Below are positions 24,629 through 33,245 of a stretch of 64,000 nt of DNA, piece after piece. This stretch comes from RGIG995 sp045543655 (GTDB taxonomy: Bacteria; Bacillota; Clostridia; Oscillospirales; UBA644). Below the pieces are notes generated by a model that was not told where the DNA came from, did no database searches, and worked only from the letters and a program-made list of their open reading frames with translations. The stretch covers positions 1 through 64,000 of the forward strand of contig JAZPXN010000027.1 of NCBI GenBank assembly GCA_045543655.1, given 5' to 3'. The translations under genes were made by a program, and so were the position numbers. Within the stretch, counting starts at the first letter, position 1, and each line of letters begins with the position of its first letter.

Positions 24629-25326
24629 GCCGATTCGCGGAGGGGCTGAAGGCAGGAATCCCCATTGGATTGGGATATCTTTCGGTCTCCTTTACCTTTG
24701 GCATCATGGCGATCTCTTACGGCTTTTCCTGGTGGCAGGCGGTGCTGATCTCCATGACCACCGTCACCTCGGCGGGTCAGCTGGCAGGGATCGGGATGAT
24801 GATCCATCCGGGTCAGTATCTTGAAATGCTTCTGTCCCAGCTGACGATCAACCTGCGGTATTCCTTTATGTCGGTTTCCCTATCGCAGAAAACGACGCCC
24901 GGCTTCCGGGGGCTTCGGCGATGGCTTCTGGGCTTTTTTATGACCGACGAGATCTTCGCCGTAGCGATAAGCCAAGAGAAGGTGGAGGCAAGCTTCTTCA
25001 CCGGCCTTGCGGTTTTCCCCTATTTGGGCTGGACGCTGGGAACCCTTCTGGGAAGCCTTCTGGGCAACGTTCTGCCGGAATCGGTGATGAGCGCCCTCTG
25101 TCTGGCCATCTACGGGATGTTCATTGCCATCGTGGCTCCGGTAGCAAAGAAGTCCCTGAAACTGCTGGCCGTCGTCGGCGTTGCGGTGGGATTAAGCTGT
25201 CTGTTTCATTATCTTCCGGCCTTAAAGGACGTTTCTTCGGGGATCGTCATCAGTGTCTGCGCGGTGACTGCGGCTGCCTTCGGTGCGATACTCTTTCCCG
25301 TAAAGGAGGAGAAATCCCGTGAATAA
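24625..25326 (+). CDS. azlC: AzlC-family branched-chain amino acid exporter subunit
   Basis: A 233-residue integral membrane protein with about 7-8 helices. The signature SMTTVTSAGQLAGIGMM and the NLRYSFMS segment near residues 45-80 are typical of AzlC. It begins in an ATGA overlap with the glycosidase gene and its 3' end overlaps the GTG of azlD. AzlC with AzlD forms a two-component exporter of branched-chain amino acids. Coupling to a glycosidase gene is unusual and probably reflects operon shuffling. Confidence 0.9.
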   Translation: MSRFAEGLKAGIPIGLGYLSVSFTFGIMAISYGFSWWQAVLISMTTVTSAGQLAGIGMMIHPGQYLEMLLSQLTINLRYSFMSVSLSQKTTPGFRGLRRWLLGFFMTDEIFAVAISQEKVEASFFTGLAVFPYLGWTLGTLLGSLLGNVLPESVMSALCLAIYGMFIAIVAPVAKKSLKLLAVVGVAVGLSCLFHYLPALKDVSSGIVISVCAVTAAAFGAILFPVKEEKSRE

Positions 25327-25636
25327 TCCGCAGTTTTGGATCTATCTTCTCATCATGGCAGGCTCCACTTATCTCATTCGGGCCATCCCCTTTGCCGCCG
25401 TGAAGGAAAAAATATCAAACCGGTTTATCCGCTCGTTCCTTTACTATATCCCCTACACCGTACTGTCTGCCATGACGCTTCCGGCGGCGCTTTACGCCAC
25501 GGGAAACCCCGTAGCGGCGGGAGCGGGACTGATCGTCGCGGTAATTTTTGCCATCCTCGGCCGAGGGCTTACTACGGTGGCGGCAGTATCGTGTCTGACG
25601 GTATTTGCGGTGGAAACGGTGATGAATTTACTTTAA
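25319..25636 (+). CDS. azlD: AzlD-family small subunit
   Basis: A 105-residue protein from GTG 25319, overlapping the last codons of azlC, with GGAGGAGAAATCC as SD. It has four hydrophobic segments and the family pattern YLIRAIPF, FLYYIPYTVLSAMTLPAAL and VAVIFAILGRGLTTVA. It is the usual partner of AzlC. Confidence 0.9.
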   Translation: MNNPQFWIYLLIMAGSTYLIRAIPFAAVKEKISNRFIRSFLYYIPYTVLSAMTLPAALYATGNPVAAGAGLIVAVIFAILGRGLTTVAAVSCLTVFAVETVMNLL

Positions 25637-25652
25637 ATCAAATTTAAATTGC

Positions 25653-25692
25653 AAAGAGGCGATGGGAAATGCTCCCTTCGCCCTTTCTTTTT
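25653..25692 (+). terminator. Terminator after azlD
   Basis: An imperfect stem (GGCGA-x-GGGA with TCCC-x-TCGCC) is followed by CTTTCTTTTT. Confidence 0.6.
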
Positions 25693-25725
25693 ACGAAAAA
25701 CGACGAAAAAACTGCATTTTTCCTC

Positions 25726-25754
25726 TTGAAAAAAAAATGAAATTGTGGTATACT
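25726..25754 (+). promoter_or_regulatory. Promoter of the 25800-30150 gene run
   Basis: TTGAAA at 25726-25731 and TATACT at 25749-25754 are separated by 17 bp. Confidence 0.6.
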
Positions 25755-25799
25755 ATAATAGTATGTACAAATAGATCTCAAAAAGGTGACGATAAAAGA

Positions 25800-26600
25800 A
25801 TGCTCATTGATTTCCACACCCACTGTTTTCCCGACCGCATCGCCGCGAAGGCCGTAGCGAAGCTGTCCCACGTATCCGGAGGGCTGACGCCCCATACCGA
25901 CGGAACGGCGACCGGGCTGAAGCAGGCGATGAAAAGGACCGGTGTTGACGCGTCGGTGGTGCTGAACATTGCAACGAACGCCCATCAGCAGACCTCGGTC
26001 AACGATTTTGCGGCTTCGATCAACGATAACAGGGAAATCTTCGCCTTCGGCTCGGTCTTCCCCGGTAGCGAAGACGCTTTCCGGGAGTTGGAACGGATTG
26101 CGGAGCTGGGGCTGAAGGGAGTCAAGCTGCACCCCGATTATCAGGGATTTCAGGTGGACGATCCCAATCTGCGCCCCCTCTACCGGAAGATCGGAGAGCT
26201 TGGGCTGATTACCGTATTTCACGCAGGGGTGGACTTCGGCTTCCCCCCGCCCTACGGCGCTACCCCTGAGCGAGTGGCACGGGCGCTGGAATGGTTCTCA
26301 AGCCCCGTAATTGCGGCTCATTGGGGCGGTTTTCATTGCTACGAGGGCGTGCTGGAGCATCTCTGCGGCAGAGATCTTTATATGGATATTTCCTTTGGAT
26401 TCGGTCAGTTGCCCCGCTACTATGCAGAGAAGATTCTGGAACGGCACGGCGCGGACCGGCTGCTGTTCGGCACGGACACCCCCTGGCATTCTGCAGATCT
26501 GGAACTGCGATTGCTGGACAATCTGGGCGTTTCCGGCGACGACCGGGAGAAGATCGAATACGCCAACGCCGCAAATCTTCTGGGGATCACGACGGAATGA
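25800..26600 (+). CDS. Amidohydrolase (amidohydrolase_2 family, TIM barrel)
   Basis: A 266-residue metal-dependent hydrolase. The H-x-H motif (FHTHCF, His6/His8) at the N-terminus, GVKLHPDYQGF in the middle, HAGVDFGF and a C-terminal LLFGTDTPW (metal Asp) follow the decarboxylase/lactonase-like amidohydrolase plan. The substrate is not predictable. AAAAGGTG serves as SD. The stop overlaps the start of the VanZ-like gene. Confidence 0.85.
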   Translation: MLIDFHTHCFPDRIAAKAVAKLSHVSGGLTPHTDGTATGLKQAMKRTGVDASVVLNIATNAHQQTSVNDFAASINDNREIFAFGSVFPGSEDAFRELERIAELGLKGVKLHPDYQGFQVDDPNLRPLYRKIGELGLITVFHAGVDFGFPPPYGATPERVARALEWFSSPVIAAHWGGFHCYEGVLEHLCGRDLYMDISFGFGQLPRYYAEKILERHGADRLLFGTDTPWHSADLELRLLDNLGVSGDDREKIEYANAANLLGITTE

Positions 26601-27292
26601 AACGAAAAAAGACATTCCTCTGGCTCGCGATTCTGGCATACTTGATCGCAGGGCTCGAAACGCTCTATTTCTGCTTTGGCGGCGCCGACGTCCGGGAACG
26701 CCTCTTTTTGCTGGCAACGGTCTGGCTCCTGCTCTTTTTTGCAGGAAAAACGCAATGCAAAAGCACAAACGCAAACCGGGAAAGGATTATGAAGATCACT
26801 TTCCTAGCGGCTTTTTCGTTATACGTAATCTTTCTCTTTTCCCTGACCCTGTTCGATCCGGAATTCGGTAGAACGGGGACGGTATCCTTTCTTTTCTCCG
26901 ACCGCACGGCTATGGAGGAATACTTACGGGATTCGGTTAATTTAACCCCCTTTGAGACGGTTCTTCGGTACGTAAACGGATACCGGAAGGGGACGGTCAC
27001 CGGTACGGTAGCCGCGACAAATCTTTTGGGGAATTTTTTCGCATTGATGCCCATGGGGCTCTTTCTGCCCGTTCTTTCCCGCAGATGCCGGCATTTTTTC
27101 CCCTTTCTCCTCGCAACGGCGGGAACAGTGGCGCTCATCGAAGGACTGCAACTGCTTTTCATGACCGGAGCCTGTGACGTGGACGATCTGATTCTGAACC
27201 TGTCCGGGGCGGTCATCGTATATCTTTTTACGGCGATTCCTCCCATAAGAAAAATAATTTTGAGATTCGCGGAAGCGGATCGGGAAAGGTAA
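26597..27292 (+). CDS. VanZ-like membrane protein
   Basis: A 231-residue protein starting in an ATGA overlap. It has about five transmembrane helices. The C-terminal half carries the VanZ signature: NLLGNFFALMPMGLFLP, then a helix, then GACDVDDLILNLSGAVIVY. VanZ-family proteins modify the envelope and give low-level glycopeptide resistance in some hosts; here a general surface role is more likely. The N-terminal two helices are an extension ahead of the VanZ domain. Confidence 0.8.
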   Translation: MKRKKTFLWLAILAYLIAGLETLYFCFGGADVRERLFLLATVWLLLFFAGKTQCKSTNANRERIMKITFLAAFSLYVIFLFSLTLFDPEFGRTGTVSFLFSDRTAMEEYLRDSVNLTPFETVLRYVNGYRKGTVTGTVAATNLLGNFFALMPMGLFLPVLSRRCRHFFPFLLATAGTVALIEGLQLLFMTGACDVDDLILNLSGAVIVYLFTAIPPIRKIILRFAEADRER

Positions 27293-27300
27293 TTCAAAAT

Positions 27301-28266
27301 ATGTTTTTGGAGACCAAGATCGAATCCATTTACCGGAGCAACGTCTGCGTGCGGTGGGACGACGTGGGAAAGGTGTATTATTTCACCCCCAAGGATTTCC
27401 CCGGACTCGTCCAGATCTCCCATCCCTTTTCAGGAGAATGGGGACAGAAGCTACAGGGATATTTCTATTATTACGGGACGCCCTCCGCCGATCGGGTGAT
27501 CATCCTCGACCACGGAATGACCTGTGGACACCGGATGTATATGACCGAGATCTCCACCCTTGCAAAGGCGGGATATCTGGTCTTCTCCTACGACCACACC
27601 GGATGCGTAGAATCGGAGGGGAAGGACGCGAACGGCATGGTGCAATCCCTTAGCGACCTGGTCTGCTGTCTGAACGATCTGAAGACCATCCCGGAGCTGA
27701 AAAACGCCACCTACGCCGTCTGGGGACACAGCTGGGGCGGCTTTGCAGCCATGAATATTTCGCTTTATCATCCCGAAGTAACCCATATCGTCTCCCTTGC
27801 GGGATATATTTCCATGGAACAGATGTGCGTGCAGAAATTCCGGGGCATCCTCACCCCCTACCGCAAGCTGGCGAAGCGTCTGGAGCGGGAATGGAATCCG
27901 GTCTACTCGGAGCTGAACGGCATTGAGAGCATGAAAAAGACCGGTGTCAAGGCATTGATCATTCACTCCGCCGACGACAAAACAGTGAGTAAAAAGTATC
28001 ATTTCGACGTCATAAAGAAGGCCTTTGCGGGGGACGATAACGTATCCTTTATCCTGGTGGATCATCGCCTTCACAACCCCAATTACACCGACGATGCGGT
28101 GGCCTACAAATGCTACGGCATCAAGCTGCGGGATGAAAAATACAAGCGGGGCGAGCTGAATACGCCGGAGGCCATTGCAGAATTCCACGCCTCCTACGAC
28201 TGGCACCGGATGACGACCCAGGACGAAAAGGTGTGGGAGAAGATCTTCGAACATCTGAAAAAATAA
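27301..28266 (+). CDS. Alpha/beta hydrolase
   Basis: A 321-residue cytoplasmic protein. The nucleophile elbow GHSWGG, an oxyanion region DHGMTCGHRMYM and a late Asp/His pair (IIHSADDKTVS, LVDHRLHNPNY) fit the alpha/beta-hydrolase fold. It resembles acyl-esterases of gut Clostridia that remove acyl groups from small molecules or glycans. It starts 8 bases after the VanZ-like gene. Confidence 0.8.
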   Translation: MFLETKIESIYRSNVCVRWDDVGKVYYFTPKDFPGLVQISHPFSGEWGQKLQGYFYYYGTPSADRVIILDHGMTCGHRMYMTEISTLAKAGYLVFSYDHTGCVESEGKDANGMVQSLSDLVCCLNDLKTIPELKNATYAVWGHSWGGFAAMNISLYHPEVTHIVSLAGYISMEQMCVQKFRGILTPYRKLAKRLEREWNPVYSELNGIESMKKTGVKALIIHSADDKTVSKKYHFDVIKKAFAGDDNVSFILVDHRLHNPNYTDDAVAYKCYGIKLRDEKYKRGELNTPEAIAEFHASYDWHRMTTQDEKVWEKIFEHLKK

Positions 28267-28283
28267 AACTACGGGGAAGAATT

Positions 28284-29381
28284 ATGGGAACGCTTACGGA
28301 AAAACGGAATTACGGCATTGACCTTCTGCGGATTCTTTCCATGTTTATGGTGGTACTTCTCCACGTATTGGGGGCGGGCGGGATCTTATCGACGGCCAAG
28401 CCTCTGTCGCTGAATTACGAGATCGCCTGGTTTCTGGAAACGATGGCCTATTGCGCCGTCAACTGCTACGCTCTGATCTCCGGCTACGTGGGCGTTACGT
28501 CGAAGCACAAGTATTCGAATATCGCTTTTCTCTGGCTTCAAGTGGCCTTCTATACCGTAGGGATCGCGGCGATCTACGCGATCGTCTCCCCTGACGTATG
28601 GATCAATCACGTGATCCACGGGGCATTTCCCGTGACCCATCAGTTTTATTGGTATTTCACCGCTTATTTCGGCCTGTTCTTCTTCCTTCCCGTTCTGAAC
28701 GCAGGCATCAACGCCCTGAGCGAACGGCAGATCCGCACTGTGGTGATCACCCTTTTGGCGGCGTTTACGATCATTCCCATTTTTGGGAAGGCCGACGTCT
28801 TCCGCATCGGCAACGGATACGAGATTCTGTGGCTGATGATCCTTTATATCGTCGGTGCGGCGATCCGGAAATGGGGCTGGTTCCGGAAGACGAAGCGCTG
28901 GGTGGCGGGCGTTGCCTATCTCCTCAGCGTTGGCTTGAGTTGGGGATTTCGCTACGTGGCGGAGGCGCGGGTCTGGCCCTGGCTCTCGGATCACGTTTAT
29001 GCGGACTGCCTGATCAACTACACCTCGCCGACCATCGTGGCTGCGGCGGTGGCTCTGCTCGTCCTCTTTATGAATGCGAAGATCCGGGGGAAATTCGCCG
29101 TCGGTTGTATCCGTTTTCTGGCGCCGCTGGCCTTCAGCGTTTATATCATCCATATGCACCCCATGATCTATGACACCTTCATCAACGGGAAATTTGCCGG
29201 CTACGCAAGCCATCCCTGGTGGCTGATGCTGCTCGAGGTCTTCGGCACAGCGGCGGCAATCTTCCTGATCTGTGCCGCCATTGACCTTGTCCGTCATTAT
29301 CTGTTCAAGGGATTGAAGATCAAAGAGCTTCTCAACCGGATCGAAGCGAAGATCCGCACACGAAAGAATGATGATCAATGA
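28284..29381 (+). CDS. Membrane acyltransferase (acyltransferase_3 family)
   Basis: A 365-residue protein with about ten transmembrane helices. The start at 28284 has GGGAAGA as SD. The N-terminus YGIDLLRILSMFMVVLLHV contains the conserved D-x-x-R and the catalytic His of the family, and the C-terminal VYIIHMHPMIYD is also typical. Such proteins transfer acetyl or other acyl groups to cell-surface sugars. Overlap with the GtrA-like gene suggests a joint role in modifying surface polysaccharide. Confidence 0.9.
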   Translation: MGTLTEKRNYGIDLLRILSMFMVVLLHVLGAGGILSTAKPLSLNYEIAWFLETMAYCAVNCYALISGYVGVTSKHKYSNIAFLWLQVAFYTVGIAAIYAIVSPDVWINHVIHGAFPVTHQFYWYFTAYFGLFFFLPVLNAGINALSERQIRTVVITLLAAFTIIPIFGKADVFRIGNGYEILWLMILYIVGAAIRKWGWFRKTKRWVAGVAYLLSVGLSWGFRYVAEARVWPWLSDHVYADCLINYTSPTIVAAAVALLVLFMNAKIRGKFAVGCIRFLAPLAFSVYIIHMHPMIYDTFINGKFAGYASHPWWLMLLEVFGTAAAIFLICAAIDLVRHYLFKGLKIKELLNRIEAKIRTRKNDDQ

Positions 29382-29797
29382 AAGAATTCTATCAAAAGCA
29401 TAAGGTCGTAATTACATATTTCTTTTTCGGGATCTTTACCTGCCTTGTAAATATTCTGCTCTATGCCGGATTCGTTCCCTTGCTGGGCATCACGATCAGT
29501 AACGCGGTGGCCTGGTTCGGCGCGGCGGCGTTCACCTTCGTCACGAATAAGATATTCGTTTTCGAAAGCAAATCGTGGCAGATCAAAACGGTGCTGAAGG
29601 AGGTCGGTACCTTTCTGGGCGCCCGGATCTTCTCCGGGATCGTGGAGATCCTCCTCCCCACGGTACTGTTTTATATCGGATTAAACTACGATCTCTTCGG
29701 CATCGAGGGATTTCTTGCGAAAATTATCGTCAGCGCCGTTGTTATTACGGTCAATTACGTGCTGAGCAAAAAAATCGTGTTTCGCAAGAAGGGATAA
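29378..29797 (+). CDS. GtrA-family membrane protein
   Basis: A 139-residue protein with four helices, starting in an ATGA overlap with the acyltransferase gene. YFFFGIFTCLVNILLYAGF, AFTFVTNKIFVFES and the C-terminal VNYVLSKKIVFRKKG are diagnostic of GtrA, a small protein involved in flipping or transferring lipid-linked sugars. It supports a polysaccharide modification role for this gene pair. Confidence 0.9.
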   Translation: MKEFYQKHKVVITYFFFGIFTCLVNILLYAGFVPLLGITISNAVAWFGAAAFTFVTNKIFVFESKSWQIKTVLKEVGTFLGARIFSGIVEILLPTVLFYIGLNYDLFGIEGFLAKIIVSAVVITVNYVLSKKIVFRKKG

Positions 29798-29802
29798 AAT
29801 CC

Positions 29803-30150
29803 ATGAAAATCGATTCGAAGAAAATCTTCCATAGCAAATGCCCAAGCTGTAAGGAATACGGCCTTCCGGCATGGCGTCCCGGAAGCAGTGGGCAAGGGAA
29901 ACTGCTCGTCTGTAAGTATTGCGGGAAGCACTTCCGGACGAGTTGGGGCGTCAATTTTATTGCAACCGTAGCCATCTTATGCATCCACGGCGGGTTTTTC
30001 CGGTTCGTGGTTCTCGATACCTGGCTTCCGGACTGTCCCTCCTGGCTGGAAGGTCTTATTATTGGGATCTGCTTCGTAACCGGGATAACGGCGTATATTC
30101 TTTATCAGCGGATCGCGCCGCTGTATGAAGTGGACGATGAAACGGAATAA
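29803..30150 (+). CDS. Small zinc-ribbon protein with two membrane helices
   Basis: A 115-residue protein, 5 bases after the GtrA-like gene. An N-terminal four-cysteine ribbon (CPSCKEYGLP and CKYCGKHF) is followed by two transmembrane segments and an acidic tail (YEVDDETE). No family was recognised. It resembles sets of small ribbon proteins that accompany membrane transport or stress genes in Clostridia. Confidence 0.65.
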   Translation: MKIDSKKIFHSKCPSCKEYGLPAWRPGSSGQGKLLVCKYCGKHFRTSWGVNFIATVAILCIHGGFFRFVVLDTWLPDCPSWLEGLIIGICFVTGITAYILYQRIAPLYEVDDETE

Positions 30151-30152
30151 GA

Positions 30153-30190
30153 AATAATCGCAGAAGAATTGCTCTTCTGCGATTTATTTT
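30153..30190. terminator. Bidirectional terminator
   Basis: A 10-bp perfect stem (30157-30166 with 30174-30183) with A- and T-rich flanks lies between the convergent 30150 and 30199 gene ends. Confidence 0.8.
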
Positions 30191-30198
30191 TACGTATT

Positions 30199-30912
30199 TT
30201 ATTCTGCGACGGAGCGGAGGTAGGCAAACAGCTCCTCGAATCCGCCGTGGGGCCATTGAGAGATATCCTCGCCGTTCTTATTGATCAGATCGTTGGTAAG
30301 AAGGAAGGTTTTCATGCCAAGCGTGCCGGCAATCATATCCTCACCCACGTCGTTTCCCACCATCAAAGCCTCCGTGGGGTCGGCGCCGAGGCGGTCGAGA
30401 ATAGCGCGGTAATAATCGGGATTCGGCTTGCAGTAAGAGGAATTCTCATAGACGGTATAATAGGCGAAATCGTTCAGATCCAGCCCCGCCCAGCGGGCAC
30501 GGCTTTCGGTGGCCACCGAGGGGAAAATGGGATTGGTGGCAAGGACGGGGGTCAGCCCCAATTCCTTGACCAGCGACACGGCTTTTGCGGCGTCGGGAGT
30601 ATAACCGCAATCGCCCCTTACCTGCTGAAATTCGTTGGCGTAATACTCGTCCAGGGTTTTGATATGCTCCCGGACTCCTTCTCCGCAGACGGCGGGGAAA
30701 ACCTGCCAGAAGCGCTCTTCGTTGGTGCAGGTGCCGTCGTTTTTGATCATAGCCTCGGTGCCGGCCCAGATGCCCTTGACCAGAAGCTTTGGGTCAAAGC
30801 CGAAGGGGGCCATTTTCTTGCAGAGGCGGCCGAAATAACCTTGAACGAAGGTTTCCTGATCCATGGGAAGCAGGGTCCCGTCCAGATCGAAAAATACGTA
30901 TTTCAGAGACAT
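30199..30912 (-). CDS. HAD-superfamily hydrolase
   Basis: A 237-residue phosphatase-like protein; the start at 30912 has AAAGGA as SD and is favoured over a longer frame. FFDLDGTLLP (nucleophile Asp9, Asp11), TPVLATNP (motif II), CKPNPDYY (motif III lysine) and LMVGNDVGEDM (motif IV) are all present, with a helical cap between motifs I and II. It is probably a small-molecule phosphatase; the substrate is unknown. Transcribed divergently from spoIIR. Confidence 0.9.
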   Translation of the reverse strand: MSLKYVFFDLDGTLLPMDQETFVQGYFGRLCKKMAPFGFDPKLLVKGIWAGTEAMIKNDGTCTNEERFWQVFPAVCGEGVREHIKTLDEYYANEFQQVRGDCGYTPDAAKAVSLVKELGLTPVLATNPIFPSVATESRARWAGLDLNDFAYYTVYENSSYCKPNPDYYRAILDRLGADPTEALMVGNDVGEDMIAGTLGMKTFLLTNDLINKNGEDISQWPHGGFEELFAYLRSVAE

Positions 30913-30936
30913 AAAAATCCTTTCGAGCAATGGGGT

Positions 30937-30965
30937 GATTAAAGAAACGATAATCGGGTCATACT
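30937..30965 (+). promoter_or_regulatory. Possible sigma-F/G-type promoter of spoIIR
   Basis: GATTA (30937-30941), a 15-base spacer and GGTCATACT (30957-30965) fit the GGNNANNNT -10 of forespore sigma factors; the -35 is poor. It is plausible because SpoIIR is made under sigma-F. Confidence 0.3.
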
Positions 30966-31007
30966 GTACCCTGCCGGGATACATACGAAACGAAAGCAGG
31001 AAAAACG

Positions 31008-31604
31008 ATGAAAAAATACGGAATCCTCCCGGCAATTCTTCTTTGTATCGCAATCTTATTCGGAATCTCCGCGCAGATTTCCCGGAAACAAATCCAAACG
31101 AAAGCCATGGAAACGGTGATCCGTCTCCACGTCCGGGCGGCGGACGATACGCCGGAGGAGCAGGAATTGAAGCTTCGGGTGCGGGACGCGATCCTGCAAC
31201 GCACCGGAGAGATCTTAGAGGGATGCACCGAGAAAAGTGAGGCAAAGGCCTTGCTGTCACAGCACTTTTCCGATCTTCGGGACACAGGAAGCGCCGTCGT
31301 GAAGGAAGCGGGAAAGGATCACGCCGTGGCGGTTTCTCTTCGGCGGGAAGGGTTTGAATACCGGGAGTACGGCGACTTTTTCCTGCCGGAGGGGGAATAC
31401 GATTCCCTGATCGTGGAAATCGGCGAGGGAAAGGGACAGAACTGGTGGTGCGTGGTCTTCCCTGCCGCCTGCTACGTGGGCTCCGCAGAGGTGGAGACCG
31501 ACGGAGAGGTTATGCCGAAATGCTTCCGGCTGGCAACGAAGCGGGCCGAAAAGGTAACGGTGAAATGGTGGTTCTGGGAAAAAATCAAAGAATGGTTCGA
31601 CTGA
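31008..31604 (+). CDS. spoIIR: Stage II sporulation protein R
   Basis: A 198-residue secreted protein with an N-terminal signal/anchor (residues ~5-25). Family hallmarks are IRLHVRAADDTPEEQELKLR near the start, VRDAIL, and the C-terminal IVEIGEGKGQNWWCVVFPAACY. SpoIIR is secreted from the forespore and triggers SpoIIGA to process pro-sigma-E in the mother cell. Its presence is the clearest evidence that this organism makes, or descends from a maker of, endospores. Confidence 0.92.
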   Translation: MKKYGILPAILLCIAILFGISAQISRKQIQTKAMETVIRLHVRAADDTPEEQELKLRVRDAILQRTGEILEGCTEKSEAKALLSQHFSDLRDTGSAVVKEAGKDHAVAVSLRREGFEYREYGDFFLPEGEYDSLIVEIGEGKGQNWWCVVFPAACYVGSAEVETDGEVMPKCFRLATKRAEKVTVKWWFWEKIKEWFD

Positions 31605-31607
31605 CGG

Positions 31608-32303
31608 TCAAAACGTATAGGAATCGTAGGAAAAATCCCCGGGCTTGGAATCGGCCACCTCCATCAGCACCTGATAAAAATGGGCGGCACCTTCGAAGGC
31701 CCTGATCACGTCGGGAATAAAATCCCGGGTCTGCAGAATCTCGTTGTCGGTGCGGCGACAGACCAGATAAAAATCTTTATAGGTATACCATTCCTCCAGT
31801 CCCTTCGGTGCCCCTTCCTTGGGCTTTTTGTAACACCGGGCAGAGACCTGAAGGCCTCCTTCCTCCGCTTCTTTCACGGCTTTTTTGAAATCTCCGGGGC
31901 AATCGGCAATATAATCCCGGAATTTCCGCAAAAAGGCGGGAGACATATCCATAAACGCAAGGCCGTATTGGAAATGGTCGGGCATAACCTCAAAGAACAA
32001 AAGAGGCAGATCCCAGCGATCCAGGGCCGGCTTGAAGGAGATCCAGACGTTATTGCGGTAAAGGGATTTATCGTGGGTAAACCGGGTGTCTCTCCGGGCA
32101 CGGGAAATACAGCGCCGGGGCTCGATCAGGATCCGGTCGTCGATCCTCCGGGCGGTCTCCCCCAGCTCCAGAGTCAATTCCCCGAAGGGCTCTTTGACCA
32201 GCTTCTGATATTCGGGCTTATGCGCCTCGTACCAAGGCTTACTGTTCCGCTCCCGCAATTCAGCCATGAACGGCTGCATCCCGGCGGGGATTCCTTCAAA
32301 CAT
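31608..32303 (-). CDS. DUF2461-family protein
   Basis: A 231-residue protein starting behind CAGGAG. The family pattern is clear: an N-terminal helix with FMAELRERNSKPWYEAHKPEY, a central RARRDTRFTHDKSLYRNNVW and a C-terminal LVCRRTDNEIL. DUF2461 proteins are cytoplasmic and of unknown biochemical role. It ends convergently 3 bases after spoIIR. Confidence 0.85.
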   Translation of the reverse strand: MFEGIPAGMQPFMAELRERNSKPWYEAHKPEYQKLVKEPFGELTLELGETARRIDDRILIEPRRCISRARRDTRFTHDKSLYRNNVWISFKPALDRWDLPLLFFEVMPDHFQYGLAFMDMSPAFLRKFRDYIADCPGDFKKAVKEAEEGGLQVSARCYKKPKEGAPKGLEEWYTYKDFYLVCRRTDNEILQTRDFIPDVIRAFEGAAHFYQVLMEVADSKPGDFSYDSYTF

Positions 32304-32370
32304 AAGGCAAAACTCCTGTTTCTTTTTTTCTGATATTATATCATATTTTTCCCCAAAAGTCAAGTAATGA

Positions 32371-32404
32371 AAAGGGCTGAACGATCCTCTCGTCCAGCCT
32401 TTTT
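32371..32404 (-). terminator. Terminator of the glycyl-radical enzyme operon
   Basis: A ~14-bp stem with one mismatch (32371-32384 with 32390-32403). The A residues on its left side give a U tract for minus-strand transcripts. Confidence 0.7.
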
Positions 32405-32405
32405 A

Positions 32406-33245
32406 TCACGTTTCCGTGATTCCGTTCACCGCATTTAAGCCAAACCCTTTCAGGATGGAAACGGCCCGCTCCACGTCGTCAAAGGAGGTAACCGTATCGG
32501 GAAGGGTGTTTTCCATTCCGAGGGCCTCGTAGCGGGAACCGGCAAAGGAATGATACTGTAAGACCTTCACCTTGCAGATTCCCTTCAGATTCTGCAAAAA
32601 CGCACCGATCTTTTCGCATTCGCCGTCGTTATATCCCATCACCAGCGGATATCGGATCTCCACGGAGCACCCCCATTCGCACAAATAAACCAAGTTATCG
32701 AGGATTTTCCGGTTATCCTTTCCGGTACAGCGCCGATGCACCTCCGGGTCGATGGCCTTGACGTCGTACAAAAACCGATCGGTATAAGGGATAACACGCT
32801 CAAAGACCTCCCGGGAAACGAACCCGCAGGTATCGATAAAAACGCTGATCCCTCTTACTGCACATTTTTCGGCTACCTCAACGGCAAAATCCGGTTGCGA
32901 AAGGCATTCACCGCCGGAAAGGGTGACGCCGCCACCGCTGTTTTTGAAAAAAGGGAGATCCTGGGAAATCTCTTCTGCAAGAGCGTCGGAATCGATCCGT
33001 TCTCCGTAGCGGATCAAGGCGGAAGCGGGGCATTGCAACGAGGTCTCCCCGTCCCGTTTTCCGTTACAGGAGCCGCAACCGATGCATTTATCACGGTAAA
33101 AAGCCACTTGAGGTGCATAAGAAATGCTTTCCGGATTGTGGCACCACAGGCATTTTAAGGGACACCCCTTGAAAAAGACCGTGGTGCGGCAGCCGTCGCC
33201 GTCATGAATCTCCATCCGCTTGATCCCGGAAATCACGCCGGTCAT
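32406..33245 (-). CDS. Radical SAM activase of a glycyl-radical enzyme
   Basis: A 279-residue protein. The radical-SAM cluster motif C-x3-C-x2-C is at Cys28/32/35 (GCPLKCLWC). A further four-cysteine insert (Cys54, 57, 60, 72) would hold an auxiliary [4Fe-4S] cluster, as in activases of non-PFL glycyl-radical enzymes. GGGVTLSGGECLSQPDFA is the conserved glycine-rich SAM region. It abstracts hydrogen from the partner's active glycine to make it a radical. Its start overlaps the stop of the partner (33242-33245). Confidence 0.92.
   Translation of the reverse strand: MTGVISGIKRMEIHDGDGCRTTVFFKGCPLKCLWCHNPESISYAPQVAFYRDKCIGCGSCNGKRDGETSLQCPASALIRYGERIDSDALAEEISQDLPFFKNSGGGVTLSGGECLSQPDFAVEVAEKCAVRGISVFIDTCGFVSREVFERVIPYTDRFLYDVKAIDPEVHRRCTGKDNRKILDNLVYLCEWGCSVEIRYPLVMGYNDGECEKIGAFLQNLKGICKVKVLQYHSFAGSRYEALGMENTLPDTVTSFDDVERAVSILKGFGLNAVNGITET

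Noticed and set aside
27301..30150. A vancomycin resistance locus because of the VanZ-like gene
   Set aside because: No vanA/B/H/X-type ligase, dehydrogenase or dipeptidase is present; VanZ alone is common in Clostridia.
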